A stretch of 15,900 bases of DNA from Cryomorphaceae bacterium (GTDB lineage Bacteria; Bacteroidota; Bacteroidia; Flavobacteriales_G; Salibacteraceae): assembly GCA_003564735.1 (NCBI GenBank), contig PXEK01000009.1:1-15900 (forward strand), read 5' to 3'. The notes under the pieces were generated by a model that searched no databases, was not told the origin of the DNA, and saw only the letters and a list, made by a program, of their open reading frames with translations. Below, piece after piece: positions 1 through 5,531 of the stretch (its first letter is position 1; the number at the start of each line of letters is the position of its first letter). The position numbers and the translations under genes are program-made.

Positions 1-172
1 ATTCAGTTCTACCATAACCGCTTGGGCGGTATCGGGATTTTCCCAAAATGTCGGGTCTTGACTTTTGAGTTTGAGTTCCTCAATGTCGCGTTGCTTACCT
101 TCAACGTCAAAGATACCCCCTCAGCGCATCCAGGCGCTTTTGAACCTTCTTGATGTTCTCTTTATTAATCAT
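1..172 (-). CDS. prfB: Peptide chain release factor 2 (RF2), N-terminal part, with programmed +1 frameshift
   Basis: RF2 releases finished peptides at UGA and UAA codons. The 5' end is present and the rest runs off the left edge. Reading from the ATG at 172-170, the frame is M-I-N-K-E-N-I-K-K-V-Q-K-R-L-D-A-L-R-G-Y-L and then meets an in-frame TGA (109-107). Skipping one base continues as D-V-E-G-K-Q-R-D-I-E-E-L-K and on to P-T-F-W-E-N-P-D-T-A-Q, the conserved RF2 start. No single open frame spans it, so a plain ORF search misses it. It overlaps the end of recX by 8 nt. The frameshift makes RF2 synthesis depend on RF2 level, a well-known autoregulatory loop. The identity is very secure. Confidence 0.95.
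106..121 (-). promoter_or_regulatory. prfB programmed +1 ribosomal frameshift site
   Basis: The minus strand reads AGG GGG TAT CTT TGA C, matching the RF2 recoding element known from E. coli: a Shine-Dalgarno-like purine run, then the slippery CUU codon, then UGA C. The anti-SD contact three bases upstream of CUU favours slippage when UGA decoding by RF2 is slow. Both the zero frame (21 sense codons from ATG) and the +1 frame (36 codons to the window edge) were checked by hand. Confidence 0.94.
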
Positions 173-671
173 TTTTCGTAGATTGTTCTATCTTATGTAA
201 TGTTTCGCTTATGAGTTCACTCTCAAAACCTCTGGAGAGTAGGTATTGAAAAAGTTTATTTTTACTTTCAGTCTCCAACGGCAGGCCACCGTATTTATCA
301 GCAGCTTTTTTTTGAGCGATTTGCGTAAGCGTATTGAAATATTCATTTTCGTCAATGCTGTTGAGGGCTTCAGTGATACAAGTCTCATATACCCCTTTAG
401 CTTTCAAACCGGCTCGTATTTTTATACGTCCCCACTTTTTGATGTTGAACTTACCACTCGTAAAAGCATGTGCAAACCGTTGCTCATTAATAAAGTTATC
501 GCTGATTAGCTCAGCGATAACCTCTTCAACTTCTTCACTTGAAAGTTCCCTGCCTTGCAAAAAGTTTCGCACTTCACTTTGGCAACGCTCTTGATAAGCA
601 CAATATTTTGCTGCTGCTTTAACGCCCTCGGTAACGGTATAAAACTTTCGTTTGTTGCCTTGAAGCCTCAT
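165..671 (-). CDS. recX: Regulatory protein RecX
   Basis: About 168 residues, the usual size for RecX, which modulates RecA filaments during recombination and SOS repair. The three-helix repeats of the family are visible: R-C-Q-S-E-V-R-N-F-L near the start, then L-I-S-D-N-F-I-N-E-Q-R-F-A, then W-G-R-I-K-I-R-A-G-L-K-A-K-G, which is the typical RecX core. I prefer the ATG at 671. A TTG at 680 in the same frame would add three residues (L-L-R). The gene starts 12 nt after the ribonuclease stop, and its TAA overlaps the prfB start within ATGATTAA, so it is probably co-transcribed with both. recA is not in the window. Confidence 0.88.
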   Translation of the reverse strand: MRLQGNKRKFYTVTEGVKAAAKYCAYQERCQSEVRNFLQGRELSSEEVEEVIAELISDNFINEQRFAHAFTSGKFNIKKWGRIKIRAGLKAKGVYETCITEALNSIDENEYFNTLTQIAQKKAADKYGGLPLETESKNKLFQYLLSRGFESELISETLHKIEQSTKND

Positions 672-683
672 CCGGAGCAAGTT

Positions 684-2243
684 TTATTTATTCAAATTAA
701 CCTCTTCGTTTTTTGAATTCAGTAACTTGTACTTCATCAACGGGTAGGCGGTTCGCGATGTCACCTTGATCCACTTGCCGTACTTTCTGAACCATTTCCA
801 TCTAAATTTTAAAGGGTTCTGATTGAAATAGGCATGGATAAACGGATGCACCTTTATTTCGCTTACTTTTTCCTCGGTATTCTTAAATACCGCGTCAATG
901 GCGTGCTCAATTTCATCAATGAGTAAAATTGTGGCTTGTACCTCTTGGTTTTCACCGTCTTTATCGGGGATTACTTCAGAGGTTTTGATGTCCATTTCAG
1001 GGCGCACTCGTTGACGAGTAATTTGAATGAGTCCGAATTTACTCGGCGGCAACACATAATGTTTTGCGCGATCTTTCGACATTTCTTCGCTCATCTTGTT
1101 GAATAAGCGCTTTTTGTTGTCAGCCTTTTGCATATCGATAAAGTCCACCACAATAATGCCTCCCATATCTCTGAGTCGAAGTTGACGGGCAATTTCGACG
1201 GCAGATTCCAAATTCGTACGAAGCGCATTAACCTCTTGAGAGTCTTCTTTTTTTGCAGTATTGCCACTATTGACATCAATAACATGCAACGCCTCAGTGT
1301 GTTCAACAACCAAGTAAGCTCCACTGGCCATTGTTACATGTTTACCGAAGCCGGCTTTTACCTGGCGTTCAATTCCGTAATGATCAAAAATGTTTCTTTT
1401 GCCTTTATAGTGTTTAACTATTTTGGCTTGATCGGGAGCTATACTCTTTAAGTAGTCTTTGCTCTCATTATATAAGGTTTCATCGTTGGTCACAATGCTG
1501 TGAAACGACGAGCTCAATATATCACGCAATAACGCCGAGGTGCGATCCAACTCACCTAAAACGCGGTCTTTTGGCTTCGCCGTTTTTAGGTTGTGAAAAC
1601 ACTCGTCCCACTTTTGCAGTAATTCTCTTAGGTCGCGATCTAAATCGGCAACCTTCTTATTTTCGGCTACTGTGCGTACAATTACCCCAAAGTTCTCGGG
1701 TTTAATGGACGTAATGAGCCTTCTCAATCTGTCTTTTTCTTTCCTGTCTTTCACTTTGGAAGACACGGAAATTCTATTTGTAAACGGAACAAGTACCAAG
1801 TATCTACCGGCAATACTAAGCTCGGTACTGATCCTTGGTCCTTTCGTGGAAATGGGCTCTTTAGCGATTTGAATAAGAAGTTCCTGACCCGGTTTTAATA
1901 CGTCTTTTACGTTGCCGCTTTTTTCTATATCGGGGAGAAGTTTTACCCCTCTTAGGTTTGAAGCGTTCTGCTTTTTAGACTTAACTGTATCGATGTATCG
2001 GATGAGGTTATGAACTTGAGGTCCTAAATCAAAATAGTGCAGAAAAGCATCTTTTTGATAGCCTACATCCACAAACGCGGCGTTTAAACCGGGTACTAAT
2101 TTTTTTATTTTGCCCAAATAAAGATCGCCTACGGCGAATTCCTTATTGTGCTTTTCACTGTGTAATTCTACAAGCTTCTTATCCTCTAAGAGCGCTATTT
2201 TCACTTCTTTGTCCGTTACGTTAATGATTAAATCTTTTTTCAC
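684..2243 (-). CDS. rng: Ribonuclease E/G family endoribonuclease
   Basis: 519 residues, the size of RNase G or the catalytic half of RNase E. It cleaves single-stranded RNA in rRNA maturation and mRNA decay. The S1 RNA-binding domain covers about residues 37-130 (G-D-L-Y-L-G-K-I, then A-A-F-V-D-V-G). The RNase H-like DNase I subdomain carries the metal-binding aspartates D323 (in H-V-I-D-V-N-S-G-N) and D367 (I-I-V-V-D-F-I-D), followed by T-R-Q-R-V-R-P. The cysteine pair of the Zn-link of E. coli RNase E, expected near residues 420-430, is absent; this stretch reads T-S-E-V-I-P-D-K-D-G. There is no long disordered C-terminal scaffold. The start codon is GTG. A 15-bp hairpin lies 43 nt upstream. 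Confidence 0.93.
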   Translation of the reverse strand: MKKDLIINVTDKEVKIALLEDKKLVELHSEKHNKEFAVGDLYLGKIKKLVPGLNAAFVDVGYQKDAFLHYFDLGPQVHNLIRYIDTVKSKKQNASNLRGVKLLPDIEKSGNVKDVLKPGQELLIQIAKEPISTKGPRISTELSIAGRYLVLVPFTNRISVSSKVKDRKEKDRLRRLITSIKPENFGVIVRTVAENKKVADLDRDLRELLQKWDECFHNLKTAKPKDRVLGELDRTSALLRDILSSSFHSIVTNDETLYNESKDYLKSIAPDQAKIVKHYKGKRNIFDHYGIERQVKAGFGKHVTMASGAYLVVEHTEALHVIDVNSGNTAKKEDSQEVNALRTNLESAVEIARQLRLRDMGGIIVVDFIDMQKADNKKRLFNKMSEEMSKDRAKHYVLPPSKFGLIQITRQRVRPEMDIKTSEVIPDKDGENQEVQATILLIDEIEHAIDAVFKNTEEKVSEIKVHPFIHAYFNQNPLKFRWKWFRKYGKWIKVTSRTAYPLMKYKLLNSKNEEVNLNK

Positions 2244-2286
2244 GTAATCGGATTTTAAAAGTTTATACTACGCTGTAATAAAATGT

Positions 2287-2321
2287 AAACGCTTCTCGCC
2301 CTAAAAGGGCAAGAAACGTTT
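2287..2321 (-). terminator. 15-bp hairpin in the ribonuclease gene leader (terminator or processing element)
   Basis: On the minus-strand RNA this is a continuous 15-bp stem with a UUUUA loop. Two of the pairs are U-G wobbles; the same positions would be C-A mismatches in plus-strand RNA, so the structure fits the minus-strand transcript. It lies between the bS22-like gene and the ribonuclease start. The bases after it (ACATTTTATTAC) are only moderately U-rich, so it may be a weak or partial terminator, a stabiliser of the upstream message, or a ribonuclease target. Confidence 0.6.
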
Positions 2322-2330
2322 CAAGAAAAA

Positions 2331-2423
2331 TTACTTTTTCTTTTTGTGACGATTCTTACGCAATCTCTTTTTGCGCTTGTGAGTCGCCATCTTGTGTCTT
2401 TTTCGTTTTTTACCACTTGGCAT
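2331..2423 (-). CDS. Small ribosomal protein, bS22/mS38-like (AURKAIP1/COX24 domain)
   Basis: A 30-residue, extremely basic protein starting M-P-S-G-K-K-R-K-R-H-K-M-A-T-H and ending in H-K-K-K-K. Short Lys/Arg/His-rich proteins of this form are conserved in Bacteroidota and annotated as AURKAIP1/COX24 domain proteins. That family includes mitochondrial mS38 and mycobacterial bS22, which bind 16S-type rRNA in the small subunit. The ATG at 2423 follows the TPR gene stop by 7 nt, so the two are translated from one message, with the ribonuclease gene next downstream. It is too short for standard gene callers. The family assignment is from recall of the sequence pattern; the reading frame itself is clear. 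Confidence 0.85.
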   Translation of the reverse strand: MPSGKKRKRHKMATHKRKKRLRKNRHKKKK

Positions 2424-2430
2424 ATCGTAA

Positions 2431-2955
2431 TTATTTTAATAGTTGTTGAATAAAATTATTTCCCTGTATCATAAATTCACTGTTGTCTTCGGCATTTTGT
2501 ACCACGTACTCCATACTTTGCAAGGCTGCTGCCGTATCTTGTAACGATAGATGAGTGGCTGCAAGCATGTAATGAGCCTCCAACAAGGTGGTGTCTCGAT
2601 CAATAATGTGATTGAAACGACCAATGGCCTTATCGTATTGCCCTGTTTGCAGTGACATTGCCCCTAATTCCAAATAAACCCTGAAGTTATCGGGATTATT
2701 ATCTGCAATTTCTCGCAATTTCAATATACCCTTCATGGGAGCCTCTCCTTGGGTGAGCGCAATAGCCTCGTCAATTTGAGAATCAATATCGTCACCTGTA
2801 ACAATTTCGCTATCGGTTTCTTCATTTTGCACATCAGCATCACTTTGGGTAGGCAGCGTTTCCGGTGAGTCGGGAACGGTTTTAGCCAAAAAAAGGCCTA
2901 CACCAATAATTAAGGCTCCTGCTATTACTGCAATTTGAAGAGTTTTGTTGCTCAA
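2431..2955 (-). CDS. Membrane-anchored tetratricopeptide repeat protein
   Basis: 174 residues. Residues 7-24 form one hydrophobic segment (I-A-V-I-A-G-A-L-I-I-G-V-G-L-F-L-A), probably an uncleaved anchor, followed by an acidic linker (about 30-60) and TPR helices from about 62 to 170. Typical TPR positions are seen in A-L-T-Q-G-E-A-P-M-K-G, in Y-L-E-L-G-A-M-S-L-Q-T-G-Q-Y-D-K-A and in A-H-Y-M-L-A-A-T-H-L-S-L. Proteins of this shape often lie beside HU and ribonuclease genes in flavobacteria; the function is not known to me. The start is a TTG at 2955, because the next in-frame codon pattern upstream leads to a stop at 2968-2970. It is probably the first gene of the operon leading to prfB. Confidence 0.8.
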   Translation of the reverse strand: MSNKTLQIAVIAGALIIGVGLFLAKTVPDSPETLPTQSDADVQNEETDSEIVTGDDIDSQIDEAIALTQGEAPMKGILKLREIADNNPDNFRVYLELGAMSLQTGQYDKAIGRFNHIIDRDTTLLEAHYMLAATHLSLQDTAAALQSMEYVVQNAEDNSEFMIQGNNFIQQLLK

Positions 2956-3050
2956 ATGAAATTGTATTTAGTACGTGCGTAAAAAAATGAGTGAAGTACG
3001 TTTTAAAAATTGATGAATCAACTTTTACAAACGACTGACAACTTAATAGT

Positions 3051-3080
3051 AAAAAGCCGACTCGCACGAAGCGAATCGGC
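3051..3080 (-). terminator. Intrinsic terminator of the HU gene
   Basis: On the minus strand GCCGATTCGC pairs with GCGAGTCGGC (10 bp including one U-G) around a five-base loop, followed directly by TTTTT. This is a strong rho-independent terminator 32 nt past the HU stop. It separates HU from the TPR-ribonuclease operon. Confidence 0.88.
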
Positions 3081-3111
3081 ATAAATGTTTTACGGTAAGG
3101 AGTAAGTTTTG

Positions 3112-3402
3112 TTACTTAACCTTTACGTTCTTTTTTACCTTGCTTACAAATGTTTTAGAAGGCTTAAAGGCCGGAATGTTGTGCGCAGGAATAATGATGG
3201 TCGTATTTTTAGAAATGTTGCGACCTGTTTTTTCTGCTCTCTTTTTAACGATAAAGGAGCCGAAACCTCTTAAATAAACGTTTTCACCTTTGCTTAATGA
3301 ATCTTTTACTTTTTCCATAAAAGCTTCTACTGTGGCGAGAACCATTACGCGTTCAACACCTGTTTCTTCTGAGATTTCAGCAACCAATTCTGCTTTAGTC
3401 AT
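3112..3402 (-). CDS. HU family DNA-binding protein
   Basis: 96 residues, the standard HU/IHF length. The N-terminal dimerisation helices (M-T-K-A-E-L-V-A-E-I-S-E-E-T-G) lead to the G-F-G-S-F signature in V-Y-L-R-G-F-G-S-F-I-V-K-K-R. The DNA-contacting arm is G-R-N-I-S-K-N-T-T-I-I-I-P-A, and the end is P-A-F-K-P-S-K-T-F. It bends and compacts DNA and is a nucleoid protein. The G-R-N arm is followed by S-K-N-T-T rather than the usual P-x-T-G. It is transcribed alone, with a good promoter upstream and a terminator downstream. The gene lies back to back with mutY, as is common in flavobacteria. Whether it is the main HU or a paralogue cannot be told here. Confidence 0.93.
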   Translation of the reverse strand: MTKAELVAEISEETGVERVMVLATVEAFMEKVKDSLSKGENVYLRGFGSFIVKKRAEKTGRNISKNTTIIIPAHNIPAFKPSKTFVSKVKKNVKVK

Positions 3403-3453
3403 AACTTAATGCTTTAATAATTATGTGTTTGTACTTCCGTTAATTTCGGTCGG

Positions 3454-3482
3454 CAAATATACCGGTTAATTCTATATCTCAA
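3454..3482 (-). promoter_or_regulatory. HU gene promoter (Bacteroidota -33/-7 type)
   Basis: On the minus strand TTG (3482-3480) is followed after 18 bases by TATATTTG (3461-3454). This fits the TTG-N19-TAnnTTTG consensus of the Bacteroidota primary sigma factor. The implied leader to the ATG at 3402 is about 45 nt. Confidence 0.72.
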
Positions 3483-3531
3483 AATAAAAAGATTATAAAA
3501 TTGATTCCGGTAGAAATCACATCTCTAAGCG

Positions 3532-3567
3532 GTTATATTGAACCTCGTGAGGTTGTCGTTTTATAAC
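3532..3567. repeat. Nested palindromic element in the HU-mutY spacer
   Basis: The inner part AACCTC-GT-GAGGTT (3541-3554) is a perfect 6-bp palindrome with a two-base centre. It is flanked by outer arms GTTATA (3532-3537) and TATAAC (3562-3567), also a perfect inverted match. The two-base centre fits a protein-binding operator better than an RNA hairpin. No T-tract follows. The partner protein is unknown. Confidence 0.5.
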
Positions 3568-3703
3568 ACACTATATAAGGCGCAGATAATCTAAGGTTCA
3601 TAGAAAAAGGTAATTGCAAATCCAAGGTTATTTGGTTGTGGTTTTTTTAAATAAATATGGTGATCCGGGGGTAAAGGGCAGAAACCAAATTCCCAAAACC
3701 CAA

Positions 3704-3736
3704 TTGAACTTTTTCTATAGTTGAGGCTTATTTTTG
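3704..3736 (+). promoter_or_regulatory. Possible mutY promoter
   Basis: TTG at 3704-3706, a 22-base spacer, then TATTTTTG (3729-3736), matching TAnnTTTG. The spacer is at the long end for this promoter type. The leader to the ATG at 3768 would be about 25 nt. Confidence 0.5.
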
Positions 3737-3767
3737 TCATACGTTAAAATAGAAAGTGAAGGGATTT

Positions 3768-4826
3768 ATGAGCATATTCGCAAATGACATTGTAAGTTGG
3801 TATCAAAATCATAAGAGAGATTTACCTTGGAGAGATACAAGCGACCCGTATAAAATTTGGCTCTCTGAAATTATCCTTCAACAAACGCGGGTTGAGCAGG
3901 GTAGGGCGTATTATGAAAAGTTCGTGAAAAAGTTCCCCGATGTTTATGCACTGGCAAATGCTTCTCAAAATGAAGTTCTTAATCTTTGGCAGGGGCTGGG
4001 TTATTATTCCAGAGCACGCAATTTACATCAAGCCGCACAACAAATAGTCTTTGAATATGGTGGCCGGTTTCCCAATACATATAATGATATTCAAAAGTTA
4101 AAGGGGGTGGGACCTTACACGGCAGCGGCCATTGCCTCTTTTGCCTTTAACAGACGCGTGCCTGTGGTTGATGGTAACGTATTTCGTTTTTTAAGCCGAT
4201 ATTTAAAGGTGAAAACGCCTATTAATTCATCAAAGGCATTTAAAGAGTTTTTTGAATTAGCTGATGAACTAATGGGCGAGGCACCACCCGCTGATTTTAA
4301 TCAGGCAATGATGGAAGTTGGTGCGCTTATTTGTAAGCCTAATAATCCACAATGTATGTTTTGCCCTGTGCAATCGCGATGTGAGGCCTATGCGGCAAGT
4401 GAACAACTACTGTACCCCGTAAAGAACAAAAAGACTAAAGTTCAAAAACGCAACCTCTATTATTTTGTTTTGGAGGCTTCTAACGGACTCGTACTAAAAC
4501 TGCGTGATAAAAAAGGAATATGGCAAAACATGTATGAATTCCCCGTGATTGAAAGTGAAAAGCCTTTGAAAAAGAATGAGTTATCTGAAAAAGCGGCGGA
4601 AGCAGGCTATATATCCGATGAATACACCCCACTCATACAAATTGGAGAAGAGCGTATTCATAAGCTTTCGCATAGGGAGCTGCACGCGAGATTTTATCAG
4701 GTGAAAACAACCGTTGGCCGGCCGGGATTGGTCGAGTTCAAAGCCTTAAAGAATTATCCCTTACCGCGGTTAATCGATCGTTTTATTGAAGAAGAAAAGC
4801 CTGAATACTACCTGCAAAAGGAGTAG
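3768..4826 (+). CDS. mutY: A/G-specific adenine glycosylase MutY
   Basis: 352 residues from the ATG at 3768; a GTG at 3756 would add four residues but M-S-I-F-A-N-D fits the family start better. MutY removes adenine mispaired with 8-oxoguanine. Numbered from this ATG, the catalytic E34 lies in L-S-E-I-I-L-Q-Q-T. The helix-hairpin-helix is L-K-G-V-G-P-Y-T-A-A-A-I (111-122), with D135 in V-V-D-G-N. The iron-sulphur cysteines are C189, C196, C199 and C205 with the normal 6-2-5 spacing. The C-terminal NUDIX-like domain (about 225-345) recognises 8-oxoguanine. It looks complete and active. The gene is followed by ssb, a common flavobacterial order. Confidence 0.95.
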   Translation: MSIFANDIVSWYQNHKRDLPWRDTSDPYKIWLSEIILQQTRVEQGRAYYEKFVKKFPDVYALANASQNEVLNLWQGLGYYSRARNLHQAAQQIVFEYGGRFPNTYNDIQKLKGVGPYTAAAIASFAFNRRVPVVDGNVFRFLSRYLKVKTPINSSKAFKEFFELADELMGEAPPADFNQAMMEVGALICKPNNPQCMFCPVQSRCEAYAASEQLLYPVKNKKTKVQKRNLYYFVLEASNGLVLKLRDKKGIWQNMYEFPVIESEKPLKKNELSEKAAEAGYISDEYTPLIQIGEERIHKLSHRELHARFYQVKTTVGRPGLVEFKALKNYPLPRLIDRFIEEEKPEYYLQKE

Positions 4827-4984
4827 TTTGCCTCCGTTTAGGTTCATTTTCAACCCGTATTTTTTTTGAATTGTTCGGGACTGCCGTATTTCACCACTCC
4901 TTTCATAAAGTACAATCTATTTTTTGGTCAGAACCGAATACGAAAAATTCAATTGTTCTTTCACAATGCGCACCGGGAATTTTG

Positions 4985-4992
4985 TAACTTTG
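4985..4992 (+). promoter_or_regulatory. Possible ssb -7 promoter box
   Basis: TAACTTTG matches TAnnTTTG, 21 nt before the ssb ATG. No TTG is present at the right distance upstream (the nearest leaves a 29-base spacer), so support is partial. Confidence 0.45.
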
Positions 4993-5013
4993 TTCGTTAA
5001 ATCAAAAGAAATA

Positions 5014-5496
5014 ATGGCAGGAAGAAGTTTAAATAAAGTGCAAATAATAGGGAATTTAGGTAAGGATCCCGAAGTGAGACATTTTGAAGGCGACGTGAGC
5101 GTGGCGCGTTTGGCCGTAGCCACAGATGAGTCTTATAAAGATAAGAACGGTCAAATGGTGGAACGCACCGAATGGCATAATGTGGTTCTGTGGCGCGGAC
5201 TTTCAAAAGTGGCCGAGCAGTACCTAAAAAAGGGGGATAAAGTATATATCGAAGGTCGCATCAGAACCCGAAGCTGGGAAGCTGAAAACAAAGAGATGAA
5301 ATACATTACTGAAGTTGAAGGTCAGCAAATGATTATGCTCACCCCAAAGGGAACGAGCGGCAATGCTGCGCCAATGCCCTCGCCTGATGGAGCACCCGCG
5401 GCACAGCCCGCATCTAATGATTCCGGTTTGCCTAAATCAGTCGAAACCTCCGGTTCGCAAAGTGATGATGCGGGTGAGGATGATTTGCCGTTTTAA
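5014..5496 (+). CDS. ssb: Single-stranded DNA-binding protein
   Basis: 160 residues from the ATG at 5014 (M-A-G-R-S-L-N-K-V-Q-I-I-G-N-L-G). An upstream in-frame extension to 4924 exists, but it covers the likely promoter and lacks the SSB start. The OB fold spans about residues 5-112, with the family motifs G-N-L-G-K-D-P-E-V-R, T-E-W-H-N-V-V-L-W and Y-L-K-K-G-D-K-V-Y-I-E-G. A Pro/Ala/Ser-rich disordered linker follows, and the end is the acidic tip D-D-L-P-F, which docks replication and repair proteins. It coats single-stranded DNA in replication and recombination. The next gene starts 35 nt downstream, so co-transcription with the GldE-GldD frame is likely. Confidence 0.95.
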   Translation: MAGRSLNKVQIIGNLGKDPEVRHFEGDVSVARLAVATDESYKDKNGQMVERTEWHNVVLWRGLSKVAEQYLKKGDKVYIEGRIRTRSWEAENKEMKYITEVEGQQMIMLTPKGTSGNAAPMPSPDGAPAAQPASNDSGLPKSVETSGSQSDDAGEDDLPF

Positions 5497-5531
5497 CAGC
5501 TTACAGAATCTCAAATAACTGAACATATAAA

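Larger units (their letters stand above)
3403..3767. other. Divergent intergenic region between HU and mutY
   Basis: 365 nt without a convincing gene. It holds the HU promoter near the left, a palindromic element at 3532-3567, and a possible mutY promoter at 3704-3736. I see no structured RNA or tRNA in it. The stretch around 3640-3655 has a T-run after a weak CCAA...TTGG pairing, too weak to call a terminator. Confidence 0.6.

Noticed and set aside
1128..1451. 107-codon plus-strand frame inside the ribonuclease gene
   Set aside because: The opposite frame carries the conserved catalytic segments of ribonuclease E/G, so this is a shadow.
4827..4920. T-rich stretch after mutY as a terminator
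   Set aside because: The T8 run is not preceded by a convincing stem.
4924..5013. 30-codon N-terminal extension of ssb
   Set aside because: It covers the likely -7 box, and the family start M-A-G-R-S-L-N-K lies at 5014.
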